This document shows positions 27,455 to 35,631 of a stretch of DNA of 64,000 nt, in pieces. The DNA comes from Chryseobacterium sp. 7. Lineage in GTDB: Bacteria; Bacteroidota; Bacteroidia; Flavobacteriales; Weeksellaceae. The stretch lies in assembly GCF_003663845.1 (NCBI RefSeq), contig NZ_RCCA01000001.1, positions 1,302,001 to 1,366,000 on the forward strand, in the 5' to 3' direction. Numbering within the stretch: position 1 is the stretch's first letter; the number at the start of each line of letters is the position of its first letter. The position numbers were made by a program, and so were the translations under genes. The notes beneath the pieces were generated by a model that saw only the letters and a list, made by a program, of their open reading frames with translations, did no database searches and was not told the origin of the DNA.

Positions 27455-28552
27455 ATGAAAAGAAATATACATAAAAATTTGTTTGGTCTGCTAAGATCCA
27501 AAGGGGTGTTGGCAATATCAGGCGGATTATTACTTGTGTCTTGTGGTGCTCAGATGGGAGGGTATAGCGAGACAGACGGGGTGTATTACGACCCCAATAA
27601 GGATACGCTACCTGAAGGAGTTATCATTAATGATAGCGGAAACAGAGTAGGAGAATATTATGACTACTATCAGGATTCTAATGTGATTCAGAATGCACAG
27701 GCAAATTCCAGAGAACAGCAAAACAGATATAATGACTGGGGTAATACCAATACCAATTGGAATACCAATGCCACAGACTCCGACTGGGGACTTTATGCAG
27801 GTTCTCAGACTAACTACTATGACAACTCATGGGGATGGGGATCTCCTTGGGGATGGTATGGTGGTTACAGCCCGTATTGGGGTTGGGGTATGAACCGCGG
27901 CTGGGGCTGGGGTGCAAGCATGTCCTGGGGTTGGGGCGGATCATTCGGTTGGGGCTGGGGAGGCTCTTTCGGATGGGGAAGTCCTTACTGGGGTGGTTAT
28001 GGTGGCTATTATGATCCATTCTGGGGCGGATACTACGGAAACCCATATTGGGGATACGGAGGAGGCTACTGGGGTGGTGGTTACTACAACAGACCGGTTT
28101 ACAGAAGAAGTGGTGTAAGTGGAGGCGGATTCCAGAATACTGGAGTAGCTAACGCTGTATACAGAACAAATACAAATAATTCAGGTTTCAGAAACAGTAA
28201 TGGAAATGGTGGATTCAGAAACACCAATAATGGAGGTTTCAGAGATTCTAACTCAAGTGGAGGTTTCAGAAACAGCAATGGTAATTCAGGAGGCTTCAGA
28301 AACAGTAATTCGGGAGGTTTCAGAAATACACAGCAAAACGGTGGATTCCGTAATTCGGCACCACAGACAAGACCTAATTATAATTATCAGCAGTCACAGC
28401 CAAGAAATAATGGAGGGTTCAGATCTAATGATTCCGGAGGTTTCAGATCTAGCGGAGGCTTCAACGGCGGTGGAGGCGGCGGCTTCAGAGGTGGTTCTGG
28501 CGGCGGTGGCGGAATGAGATCCGGCGGCGGTGGCAGAGGAGGCTTCAGATAA
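27455..28552 (+). CDS. Gly/Trp/Asn-rich repetitive lipoprotein, function unknown
   Basis: 365 residues. The signal ends LLLVSC (Cys30), a lipobox. Residues 33-110 are Asn/Asp/Tyr-rich. Residues 125-210 are extremely rich in Gly, Trp and Tyr (units like GWGWG, PYWGGY). Residues 225-365 are tandem copies of GGFRNSN-type units ending in poly-Gly. It should be anchored in the outer membrane, with a low-complexity, probably disordered or aromatic-sticky surface. I do not recognise a family. It is 30 bases upstream of the FadL-like gene on the same strand. Confidence 0.8.
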   Translation: MKRNIHKNLFGLLRSKGVLAISGGLLLVSCGAQMGGYSETDGVYYDPNKDTLPEGVIINDSGNRVGEYYDYYQDSNVIQNAQANSREQQNRYNDWGNTNTNWNTNATDSDWGLYAGSQTNYYDNSWGWGSPWGWYGGYSPYWGWGMNRGWGWGASMSWGWGGSFGWGWGGSFGWGSPYWGGYGGYYDPFWGGYYGNPYWGYGGGYWGGGYYNRPVYRRSGVSGGGFQNTGVANAVYRTNTNNSGFRNSNGNGGFRNTNNGGFRDSNSSGGFRNSNGNSGGFRNSNSGGFRNTQQNGGFRNSAPQTRPNYNYQQSQPRNNGGFRSNDSGGFRSSGGFNGGGGGGFRGGSGGGGGMRSGGGGRGGFR

Positions 28553-28582
28553 TTGTTCAAACTAATAAACTATTAAAAAATA

Positions 28583-29992
28583 ATGTTAAAAAAATCTTTA
28601 GTAATAATGAGTATTTCTGCTGCATTTTATGCGCAGGCTCAGGATGTTTCTGTGATCAGAAATACTGTGGATGTTTACTCAAATACTCCTATGGTGGGGT
28701 CTGCTAAATTTAATGCAATGGCCGGATCTAATGGTGCGCTTGGTGGTGATGCAAACTCTTTGCTTACTAACCCGGCAGGTTTAGGGGTGGCTATTTCAGG
28801 AGAGGTTTCAGGAACTTTATCTATTTTAGGAAATAAAAACAGCAGCTCGTTGGCTGGTTCCACGATGGACTACAGCAAAACCAAAGGAGATCTTGGAAAT
28901 GCAGGAGGAATAATCGCTTTTCCTTTGATGACAGAGAGTAAATGGAAATTTATTAATATCGGTATTAACTTTTCAAATCAGCAGCTGGACAATGTAATTC
29001 AGTCGCCGGGAAATAATAATATTGTTTATGCTTTTGATAAAGCTGATATAACGAAAGACGCTGCATTGGCAGGACATATGTATGAAAGATACGGTAATTT
29101 GTCAAAGATGAGCTTTGGGGTAGGAGCCAATTACAATCATAACCTGTATTTAGGAGCTGGTTTTAATTTCTTCAATGCTTCATTAGATCAGTATGATACT
29201 TTATTTTACCGAAATCTAACCAATAATTCTACAGAAGCATTTAGCAAGCAGGACACCCCATATTCAGAGAGATCTTCTGGCTTTTCTGCTTCGTTAGGGG
29301 TTATCGGAAAGCTAAGTCCTAATTTCAGATTGGGAGCATCTATCGAATCACCTACTTTCTGGAATATAGACAGAAATTACTATTTCTATAATGATGCTAC
29401 TTATGGAGATGATATAGGAGCTGAAAACAGAAAATTCACTTCACCGCTTAAAGCAACTGTGAGTGCTGCATTTGTGGCAAGTAAAAACTTCTCTTTCAAC
29501 GTAGACTATACCCTTGGACTTACAAAACCTGATTATAAGGTTTACGGAGGTGCAGAAAGAGAATTGAATGACTTCTTTAAAGAAAACTATAAAAATCTCT
29601 CAGAAGTAAGAGTAGGAGCTGAGTACAGAGTACAGCAGTTCAGACTGAGAGGAGGATATTCTTACCAGTCAAGTCCTTTCGATGCACTTACAATCAGCAG
29701 ATTTAATGATGCAGGAAGTGTAGGAGATCAGTCTTACAGCAATCTGATATTAAGTGACAGAAATACACTTTCATTCGGTATTGGATATGATTTCAAATCA
29801 TTCTATATAGATGCCTCTTATCAGAATATCTCTTCTAAATATACAAACCCTTTCATGAGAGGATATATGGGAGACAATTTTGATTCATCTTATTATTCCA
29901 GCACTAAAATCTTCGAAAGTGATTCTTACGCTGTAAGTGATGTAAAAAGTAACAGAAATAATTTCTTCCTGACTTTAGGATGGAAATTCTAA
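28583..29992 (+). CDS. FadL/OmpP1-like outer-membrane transport protein
   Basis: 469 residues with a signal peptide ending AQAQD. The N-terminal plug-like segment NAMAGSNGALGGDANSLLTNPAGLGV is typical of the OMPP1/FadL/TodX family, and the rest alternates as amphipathic strands ending in LTLGWKF, with a terminal Phe as in outer-membrane barrels. It probably lets a hydrophobic molecule across the outer membrane; the substrate is unknown. The preceding lipoprotein gene is close enough to share its transcript. Confidence 0.82.
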   Translation: MLKKSLVIMSISAAFYAQAQDVSVIRNTVDVYSNTPMVGSAKFNAMAGSNGALGGDANSLLTNPAGLGVAISGEVSGTLSILGNKNSSSLAGSTMDYSKTKGDLGNAGGIIAFPLMTESKWKFINIGINFSNQQLDNVIQSPGNNNIVYAFDKADITKDAALAGHMYERYGNLSKMSFGVGANYNHNLYLGAGFNFFNASLDQYDTLFYRNLTNNSTEAFSKQDTPYSERSSGFSASLGVIGKLSPNFRLGASIESPTFWNIDRNYYFYNDATYGDDIGAENRKFTSPLKATVSAAFVASKNFSFNVDYTLGLTKPDYKVYGGAERELNDFFKENYKNLSEVRVGAEYRVQQFRLRGGYSYQSSPFDALTISRFNDAGSVGDQSYSNLILSDRNTLSFGIGYDFKSFYIDASYQNISSKYTNPFMRGYMGDNFDSSYYSSTKIFESDSYAVSDVKSNRNNFFLTLGWKF

Positions 29993-30020
29993 GCTTCTAA
30001 AATAGTAAGCTATATAACAA

Positions 30021-30050
30021 AAAAGCTCCGGATTTCATTTCGGAGCTTTT
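30021..30050. terminator. Bidirectional terminator between FadL-like gene and ZIP gene
   Basis: Stem AAAAGCTCCG/CGGAGCTTTT with a ten-base loop and T tracts in both directions. The ZIP stop codon lies in the plus-strand T tract. Confidence 0.82.
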
Positions 30051-30051
30051 T

Positions 30052-30780
30052 TTATTTTTTTAATGTAGGAGGATGCTGATGGAAAACATGCATCATTAAT
30101 GCAAGTGAAACTCCTAAAACAACCAACCCTATTTTTACCCAGTCTATATTGTGATTTTTATTACTTTCAAAAATAATCACAGAAGAAATATGAAGGAAAA
30201 TTCCCCCTACAATGGCCAGAAAATAGGGCTGAAGATCAGGATTGAAATAATTTCCTAATAACATTCCCATAGGAGAAGCCATTGCAAATAAGGCTATAAT
30301 AAGAATGGAAGGGTAAGATGAAGAACTTTTGGATTCTCCTTTTCTGTTAAATAAAAATGCTCCCAGAATAAATGAAATCGGAAGATTGTGAAATACAATT
30401 CCCCAAAGGTAAGGCGACATCTCGTGCGTTTCATTGGCAAGAGGAATCCCTTCAATAAAAGCATGGATGAATAATCCTACCATTAAAGCAGCGGGAAGAA
30501 TATTATGTTCGCTATGATGATGGAAGTGCCCGTGTTCAAAACCTTTGGTAAGAGCTTCCAGAATCATCTGCAGAAGAACTCCTCCAATTACAAATATCCC
30601 AAGATTGCTGCTTCCGGCAGAGGTATAAACCTGCGGGAAGACTTCATTGAGACAGATTGTAATCAAAAAACCGGCACTTAATATCAGAAGATTTTTGGCC
30701 AGCTTTTCTTTTTTACCAAAGTGTTTTCCCAGGAATACTCCTGTTACTACACTTAAAATCAGTAAAAGTACTGTTGTCAT
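30052..30780 (-). CDS. ZIP-family metal transporter
   Basis: 242 residues from MTTVLLLILSVVTGVFLGKHFG. About seven hydrophobic segments. The metal-site helices are visible as HAFIEGIPLA and FHNLPISFILGAF, with a His-rich loop (HGHFHHHSEH) between helices 3 and 4, as in zinc/iron ZIP importers. An upstream in-frame start at 30834 would add a charged stretch absent from this family, so the later ATG is chosen. The gene overlaps the end of the methyltransferase gene by 68 bases. Confidence 0.85.
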   Translation of the reverse strand: MTTVLLLILSVVTGVFLGKHFGKKEKLAKNLLILSAGFLITICLNEVFPQVYTSAGSSNLGIFVIGGVLLQMILEALTKGFEHGHFHHHSEHNILPAALMVGLFIHAFIEGIPLANETHEMSPYLWGIVFHNLPISFILGAFLFNRKGESKSSSSYPSILIIALFAMASPMGMLLGNYFNPDLQPYFLAIVGGIFLHISSVIIFESNKNHNIDWVKIGLVVLGVSLALMMHVFHQHPPTLKK

Positions 30781-31504
30781 TATTTTTCTTAAATAAATTG
30801 ATGCATCGCGGAGAATTTTCTTTTTTAAATTCATTCAGCTGATAATCTCCCCAGATTTTTATTCTTTCAAAACCACATTCGGAGGCATAATTGTGAATAG
30901 CATCCAGTGTGTGAAGCTTTACCTTTTCAAAGAAATGAAACGGCTTACCGTCAGTTTCAAAGCGGATATCCTTGATAATATGTCTGCCCTCGATCTTTTT
31001 CAGGATCTTAAAGTCAATATCACCGCGGGTTATGGTGGTTTCAGGAACTAAAGTATTTCTTACAAATTCTTCATTCAGATAATCTAATACAAAATATCCT
31101 CCGGGCTTCAAGGCATTGTATACAGACTGAAACACTTTTTTATCATCACTTTCATTATCAAAATACCCAAAACTTGTAAATAAGTTGAAGACAGCATCCA
31201 TAGGATCTGCATCAATCGGGTTTCTCATATCATGAACTTCAAAAATCAAAGTTTGATTTTCAAATTGTTTGTCAGATTCAATACTTTGTCTTGAAAGGTC
31301 AAGCCCCAAAACATCATATCCTAATTTATTAAGGAAAACAGAGTGTCTTCCCTTTCCGCAGGCAAGATCTATGATTTTCGACTGAGGCGGCAACTGAAGG
31401 TCCGCAGTGAGCTTTGTAATGAAGTTTTCAGCTTCAGTATAGTCTCTGTTGCTATAAAGCAAATGATAATAAGGGGTATCAAACCAAGATTCAAACCATT
31501 CCAT
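30713..31504 (-). CDS. Class I SAM-dependent methyltransferase
   Basis: 263 residues. Motif I is KIIDLACGKGRHS (about 43-55), followed by an acidic residue ending strand 2 (VLGLDLS), and motif IV-like AVFNLFTSFGYF. The substrate is unknown; the fold suggests a small molecule. The last ~20 residues (after RCINLFKK) look unlike the rest and are encoded within the start of the ZIP gene in another frame, so a natural shorter end may have been lost by mutation. Confidence 0.83.
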   Translation of the reverse strand: MEWFESWFDTPYYHLLYSNRDYTEAENFITKLTADLQLPPQSKIIDLACGKGRHSVFLNKLGYDVLGLDLSRQSIESDKQFENQTLIFEVHDMRNPIDADPMDAVFNLFTSFGYFDNESDDKKVFQSVYNALKPGGYFVLDYLNEEFVRNTLVPETTITRGDIDFKILKKIEGRHIIKDIRFETDGKPFHFFEKVKLHTLDAIHNYASECGFERIKIWGDYQLNEFKKENSPRCINLFKKNNDNSTFTDFKCSNRSIPGKTLW

Positions 31505-31641
31505 AACGCAAAAATAGTTAAATTTGTGCGGTTAAAAGCAAAGTATTTTACAACATTAAGAGATTGAAAAATTCAATTGGACAAGAAGTTGGATAGCTAA
31601 TCTTTTAATTTTTAAAGCTTTAAATCTTTTAATTCAAACTT

Positions 31642-32808
31642 ATGGATACAGAAAATATTAAAATACAGATAAAGACATTCTTCGGATTGGAGCAGATTCT
31701 GGCGGAAGAAATCAAAAAATTGGGAGGAAGGAATGTTGAAATTAAAAACAGAGCGGTAAATTGTGAAGGAGATCTAGGTTTTCTTTATAAAATCAATTAT
31801 TCTGCGAGAACAGCATTGAAAATTCTGGTGCCTATTCATGAATTTAAAGCTTTTAATCAACATCAGTTCTATGACAGACTATTCAAATTTGAATGGGAAA
31901 ATTTTATGGATGTTGACCAGTCTTTTTCTATTGATGCTACTGTAAATTCTGAAACATTCAAGCATTCTCAGTTTGTGACTTTAAAAATGAAGGATGCAAT
32001 TGTAGATTATTTCCAAGAAAAATTCAAAAAACGTCCGAATGTAGAAACGAGAAATCCGGATATCAAATTCCATCTTCATATAGACAGAGAATTGGTCATG
32101 ATTTCCATGGACTCTTCTGGTGATCCTTTGTTTAAAAGAGGGTATAGAAGAGAGCAAGGTGAAGCGCCTATTAATGAAGTGTTAGCAAGCGGAATGCTTC
32201 AGCTGGCAGGCTGGGACGGAAAAGGAAATTTCCTTGATCCTATGTGTGGTTCAGGAACATTATTGATTGAAGCTGCAATGATTGCGATGGATCTTCCTGC
32301 TCAGATTTTCAGAAAAAGATTCGGGTTCCAGAACTGGAATAACTATGATGCTGATCTGTTTGCAAAAATCAAAGAATTCAGAATTAACAGAGTGAGACAG
32401 TTTGATGGGAAAATTGTTGGATATGACATTGATGCAAGAATGCTGAATGCTGCAAGAATGAATGTAGAAGCCGCAGAAATGGAAGATGTTATCGAGATTA
32501 AAAAACAGAACTTTTTTGATTCCAAGAAGGAGCTTTTCCCATTGTTGATGGTATTCAACCCTCCTTATGACGAGAGAATTTCCATTAATGATGATGATTT
32601 CTATAAAAAAATAGGAGATACCTTCAAAACGCATTACCCCAATACATTGGCTTGGCTTATTTCTTCAGATTTAGAAGCAGTGAAGAAGATCGGTCTGCGT
32701 CCTTCAAGAAAGATCAAACTTTTCAACGGAAAGCTGGAAACGAGATTCTTACAATACGAAATGTATGAAGGAACGAAGAAAGTACATAAATTGGAAGATA
32801 ATAAATAG
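31642..32808 (+). CDS. THUMP-domain RNA (guanine-N2) methyltransferase, RlmL/YcbY-like
   Basis: 388 residues. The N-terminal ~160 residues form a ferredoxin-like and THUMP RNA-binding region. The methyltransferase domain has FLDPMCGSGTLLIEAAMIA (motif I), a GYDIDARML acidic loop, and the catalytic NPPY at 306-309 (FNPPYDERI), typical of N2-guanine methylation of rRNA. It is equivalent to the N-terminal half of E. coli RlmKL; the exact 23S site is inferred. A 44-base copy of its 3' end recurs 500 bases downstream. Confidence 0.9.
   Translation: MDTENIKIQIKTFFGLEQILAEEIKKLGGRNVEIKNRAVNCEGDLGFLYKINYSARTALKILVPIHEFKAFNQHQFYDRLFKFEWENFMDVDQSFSIDATVNSETFKHSQFVTLKMKDAIVDYFQEKFKKRPNVETRNPDIKFHLHIDRELVMISMDSSGDPLFKRGYRREQGEAPINEVLASGMLQLAGWDGKGNFLDPMCGSGTLLIEAAMIAMDLPAQIFRKRFGFQNWNNYDADLFAKIKEFRINRVRQFDGKIVGYDIDARMLNAARMNVEAAEMEDVIEIKKQNFFDSKKELFPLLMVFNPPYDERISINDDDFYKKIGDTFKTHYPNTLAWLISSDLEAVKKIGLRPSRKIKLFNGKLETRFLQYEMYEGTKKVHKLEDNK
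32764..32807 (+). repeat. Source copy of a 44-base direct repeat (end of methyltransferase gene)
   Basis: The last 44 bases of the methyltransferase gene, matching 33263-33306 at 41 of 44 positions. It marks the boundary of a tandem duplication of about 500 bases. Confidence 0.8.
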
Positions 32809-32817
32809 CAAAAAAAG

Positions 32818-33249
32818 TTGTTAGGAGATTTTTTTGATCTGTTAGACACTCTATTTAGTGTAGTCGGGCTTTTTCAGAGTGGTTCGGAATCATCATGTTC
32901 AAGTTCTGACAGAAAGAGCCTGAATTATGATGAGAAACCTCAAAAGAAAGAATCTAAGAGATCAAAATATTTCACAGAGAAAGTAAGTGCCTTAGCCTTG
33001 TTATTGGCAGCATTTTCTTTTTTTATTGTTTTTAAAGACCCTTTACCTGCAAAAAATTATACACAAACCTTAGTCATAGCTTCTTTAATAGGAACTGTTA
33101 TTTCACTTATAGTGTTTTTTATTTTGTACGTTTTGGAGCTTTATTATTTTAAAACCCTGTTTAAACTGATTCTTTTCAGCTGCTCAGTAATTGTTTTTTT
33201 TATTTCAGCAATATTATATATCTACTTGAGGTCGGGATTTTTTATATAA
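32818..33249 (+). CDS. Small membrane protein, function unknown (paralog 1)
   Basis: 143 residues. An N-terminal amphipathic Phe/Asp/Leu segment (GDFFDLLDTLFSVVGLF) is followed by a Ser-rich, charged linker and three hydrophobic segments (about 54-72, 82-105, 112-138). No ATG is available; TTG 32818 is supported because it aligns base for base with the ATG of the second copy at 33326. It starts 9 bases after the methyltransferase stop. No family was recognised. Confidence 0.6.
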   Translation: MLGDFFDLLDTLFSVVGLFQSGSESSCSSSDRKSLNYDEKPQKKESKRSKYFTEKVSALALLLAAFSFFIVFKDPLPAKNYTQTLVIASLIGTVISLIVFFILYVLELYYFKTLFKLILFSCSVIVFFISAILYIYLRSGFFI

Positions 33250-33262
33250 TAGGACAAAATAA

Positions 33263-33306
33263 TATGAAGGAACGAAGAAAGTTCATAAATTGGAGGATCA
33301 TAAATA
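33263..33306 (+). repeat. Duplicated 3' end of the methyltransferase gene
   Basis: Copy of 32764-32807 with three mismatches. It is non-coding here and is followed, as in the original, by a gene of the small-membrane-protein family. Confidence 0.8.
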
Positions 33307-33325
33307 ATAACTTCTGAGATTAGAA

Positions 33326-33502
33326 ATGTCCTGGAATTTTTTTGATGTATTTGATGTAATTTTTGATCTACTGGATTTGTTTGGTTCTGGATCAAAATCG
33401 TCACGGTCATCACAGTCAAAACCAGAAAGAAAAGCATTAAATCATAATGTAATATCTCAAAAGAAAGATTCAAAAGATTTGGATACTTTAAAGAAAAAAT
33501 AG
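33326..33502 (+). CDS. Truncated paralog of the small membrane protein (paralog 2)
   Basis: 58 residues from ATG 33326 to TAG. The N-terminus NFFDVFDVIFDLLDLFGSGS and the following Ser-rich, Lys-rich part (RKALN, QKKDSK) align with residues 3-50 of the protein at 32818. The three transmembrane segments are absent because of a stop codon. It may be a short soluble derivative or a decayed gene. Confidence 0.5.
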   Translation: MSWNFFDVFDVIFDLLDLFGSGSKSSRSSQSKPERKALNHNVISQKKDSKDLDTLKKK

Positions 33503-33531
33503 CTTCAGGAGTAATTAAAATCATAAAAAAA

Positions 33532-33560
33532 AATAGGTTGTACACACTGTACAACCTATT
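33532..33560. terminator. Bidirectional terminator between the small-protein genes and the AraC gene
   Basis: Twelve-base-pair perfect stem AATAGGTTGTAC/GTACAACCTATT with a 5-base loop, preceded by A8 and followed by T7. The AraC stop codon is within a few bases. Confidence 0.85.
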
Positions 33561-33563
33561 TTT

Positions 33564-34376
33564 TTATCGTGCTAAAGAAGGTGCAAAACCATACTGTTTT
33601 TTAAAGGCATGCGAAAAATGGGAAAGATCCTCAAAACCTACTTCCAGAAAAACGTCGGAAGGCTTTTTATTTTTTTCTGATAAATGATAATAAGCCAATT
33701 CAAGACGTCTTTGGGTAAGCCAGCGTTGTGGTGTTGTTTGAAAAACCTTTCTGAAATCACGGTTGAATGTTGATAAGCTCCTTCCCGTAAGATACCCGAA
33801 ACGCTCCAATGGCATATTAAACATATAATTTTTTTCCATAAAATTGATCAGATCCACTTTTCCCGGCTCATCAAAATCTGCGAGTAAAGTATCGATATCC
33901 GGATCAATTTCCCTTAAAATACTTATTGCTTCTGTAATCTTTAAATGGGCTATATTTTCAGGAAGCGGACCTTCTATCTCAAAATAAGGAATGAGAGAAG
34001 CAAGACAGCTCTTCAAAAGCGGGTGGCCGCTGAAACTGTGAATGATGGATTCTCTCTGCCCGTTTTTCTTTTGCTCATCAACAGAACTGTAAAATTCTTT
34101 AAGCCGTTCTGTGGTAAGATGCATCACAACCGCTTTATGAGGAAGTCCGTCTTTAGGATAATTGATAATTGTGGCAAGATGATTTCTCGGAATAAGGAAA
34201 ATATCTCCTGCCTTGAACAGATAGGTTTTATCTGCCTGAATAATTTTTGTTTCTCCTGATATGAACCAGACCAGCATGTGGTACTCAAAAACCGTTTCTG
34301 TTTTGAACAGCTTATCATCATAACTGGAAATTTTGATATCCGGTGTCAGGTAGTGTATCTGGAAGTCCATTGTCAA
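33564..34376 (-). CDS. AraC-family transcriptional regulator
   Basis: 270 residues. The N-terminal half is a cupin-like sensing domain (WFISGETKIIQADKTYLFKAGDIFLIPRNHLA). The C-terminal ~95 residues hold the double helix-turn-helix, with LERFGYLTGRSLSTFNRDFRKVFQTTPQRWLTQRRLELAYYHL and the second helix VFLEVGFEDLSHFSHAFKKQYGFAPS. It lies 32 bases downstream of the SDR gene on the same strand and probably regulates that unit. The effector is unknown. Confidence 0.92.
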   Translation of the reverse strand: MTMDFQIHYLTPDIKISSYDDKLFKTETVFEYHMLVWFISGETKIIQADKTYLFKAGDIFLIPRNHLATIINYPKDGLPHKAVVMHLTTERLKEFYSSVDEQKKNGQRESIIHSFSGHPLLKSCLASLIPYFEIEGPLPENIAHLKITEAISILREIDPDIDTLLADFDEPGKVDLINFMEKNYMFNMPLERFGYLTGRSLSTFNRDFRKVFQTTPQRWLTQRRLELAYYHLSEKNKKPSDVFLEVGFEDLSHFSHAFKKQYGFAPSLAR

Positions 34377-34408
34377 AAGTTTTCATTACAAATGTATTTA
34401 AAAAACGG

Positions 34409-35422
34409 TTATTGAGCATCAAACTGAAATCCCAGCATTTCTTCACTCAGTTTCCATAAGCGTTCAGCATTATTTTTATCAACAGAGTAGGCTTGTACTC
34501 CTCGGATGGTTGCGGGTTCATCAAACCTGTGTTCAATTTGCCCTTTGTCTATTTCTGCAACATCACAGTTTTCGCAATACACGCCACCAATCTCATTAAG
34601 TTGAGGACTTACAGCGCACCACACTGTTGTAGCAGCGCCTTGTGGGATGGTTTTCAATCGTGCTTTCACTTCAGGCTTGATGTTTCCGTTTTCATCATGG
34701 GTTCCTAATTGTTTAAAAAGTTCAGTAGGTTCTTCTCTGCCCAAATCAGTTCCGTACACAGATCCTGGATGAAGAGAATATGCTCTGATTTTGAACTCTT
34801 TTCCTCTTTCATCAAGTTCTACGGCAAACAGATTACAGGCTGTTTTGGATTGACCGTATCCTGAAAGAGTGTCATAATCTCTTTTTTCAAAATTAGGATC
34901 TTCAAAATTAAAAGGCGCCATCTGATGCCCGTAGGAAGAGACACTGATAACCCTTGCCCCATTTGCCTTTTTCAGAGCCGGCCATAGTTTTGTGGTAAGA
35001 TGAAACTGCCCAAGATAATTTGTTGCAAGTTGAGATTCAAAACCTCTGCTGTCTCTGCGAAGCGGTACCCACATGATTCCTGCATTATTGATAAGTAAAT
35101 CCAGACTTCTGCCTGATGATATAAACCTTTCTGCAAAAGCATCGATGGAGGCCGGATCCATAAGATCCATTTTTTCAAGTTCAAAATTTTCAATTCCTGT
35201 AAGGTTTTTTCCTGCTTTTTCAATATCTCTGGCGGGAATAATAACATGGGCTCCGGCTGAAGTAAGGACTTTTGTGGTTTCAAGACCGATTCCTGCATAA
35301 CCACCGGTAATGATCACTGTTTTTCCGGTAAGATCAATTCCCTGAATAACTTCCTGAGCTGTTGAATAAGCATTAAATCCAGATTGAATAGGTTGTTGTA
35401 ATGTACTGGTAATAGGTTCCAT
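34409..35422 (-). CDS. Short-chain dehydrogenase/reductase (SDR)
   Basis: 337 residues. NAD(P)-binding TGGYAGIG at 39-46, NNAG in LLINNAGIMWVPL, and the catalytic Tyr-Lys pair in SGYGQSKTACNLFAVEL. The length and the long C-terminal part resemble the retinol-dehydrogenase/WW-oxidoreductase-like SDRs. It is cytoplasmic, with unknown substrate. As the first gene of a two-gene unit with the AraC regulator, it is probably induced by the same signal. Confidence 0.9.
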   Translation of the reverse strand: MEPITSTLQQPIQSGFNAYSTAQEVIQGIDLTGKTVIITGGYAGIGLETTKVLTSAGAHVIIPARDIEKAGKNLTGIENFELEKMDLMDPASIDAFAERFISSGRSLDLLINNAGIMWVPLRRDSRGFESQLATNYLGQFHLTTKLWPALKKANGARVISVSSYGHQMAPFNFEDPNFEKRDYDTLSGYGQSKTACNLFAVELDERGKEFKIRAYSLHPGSVYGTDLGREEPTELFKQLGTHDENGNIKPEVKARLKTIPQGAATTVWCAVSPQLNEIGGVYCENCDVAEIDKGQIEHRFDEPATIRGVQAYSVDKNNAERLWKLSEEMLGFQFDAQ

Positions 35423-35586
35423 TTTTTTTTTGTTTTAAATTTCTATAGCAAAATTAGAATGGATTTTCGGGGTTGGTTTTGTTTAAAATGCCAAATAACT
35501 TGGCTCAGAATAGCATTGGTAATTTCCTTTAATTAAGAAGAATATGGTTTCACATCGTTAATTTCTCCGAATAAGCTGTTAAACTG

Positions 35587-35618
35587 TTTGTAGGTTGTTC
35601 TGCGAATAAGTAATTTTG
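35587..35618 (+). promoter_or_regulatory. Consensus Bacteroidota promoter for the glycosyltransferase
   Basis: TTTG (35587-35590), a 20-base spacer, then TAATTTTG (35611-35618): an exact match to TTTG-N19/20-TAnnTTTG. It ends 13 bases before the TTG start, so the mRNA leader should be under 10 bases. Confidence 0.6.
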
Positions 35619-35631
35619 AAAAATTTTCAAT

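Noticed and set aside
28190..28540. Regularly spaced GGxTTCAGAxA repeats that could be mistaken for a CRISPR array
   Set aside because: They are in frame and code for GGFRNSN units of one lipoprotein; spacing is irregular and there are no unique spacers or cas genes.
33222..33554. 110-codon minus-strand frame over the duplicated small-protein gene
   Set aside because: It crosses a bidirectional terminator and opposes a gene supported by its paralog alignment.
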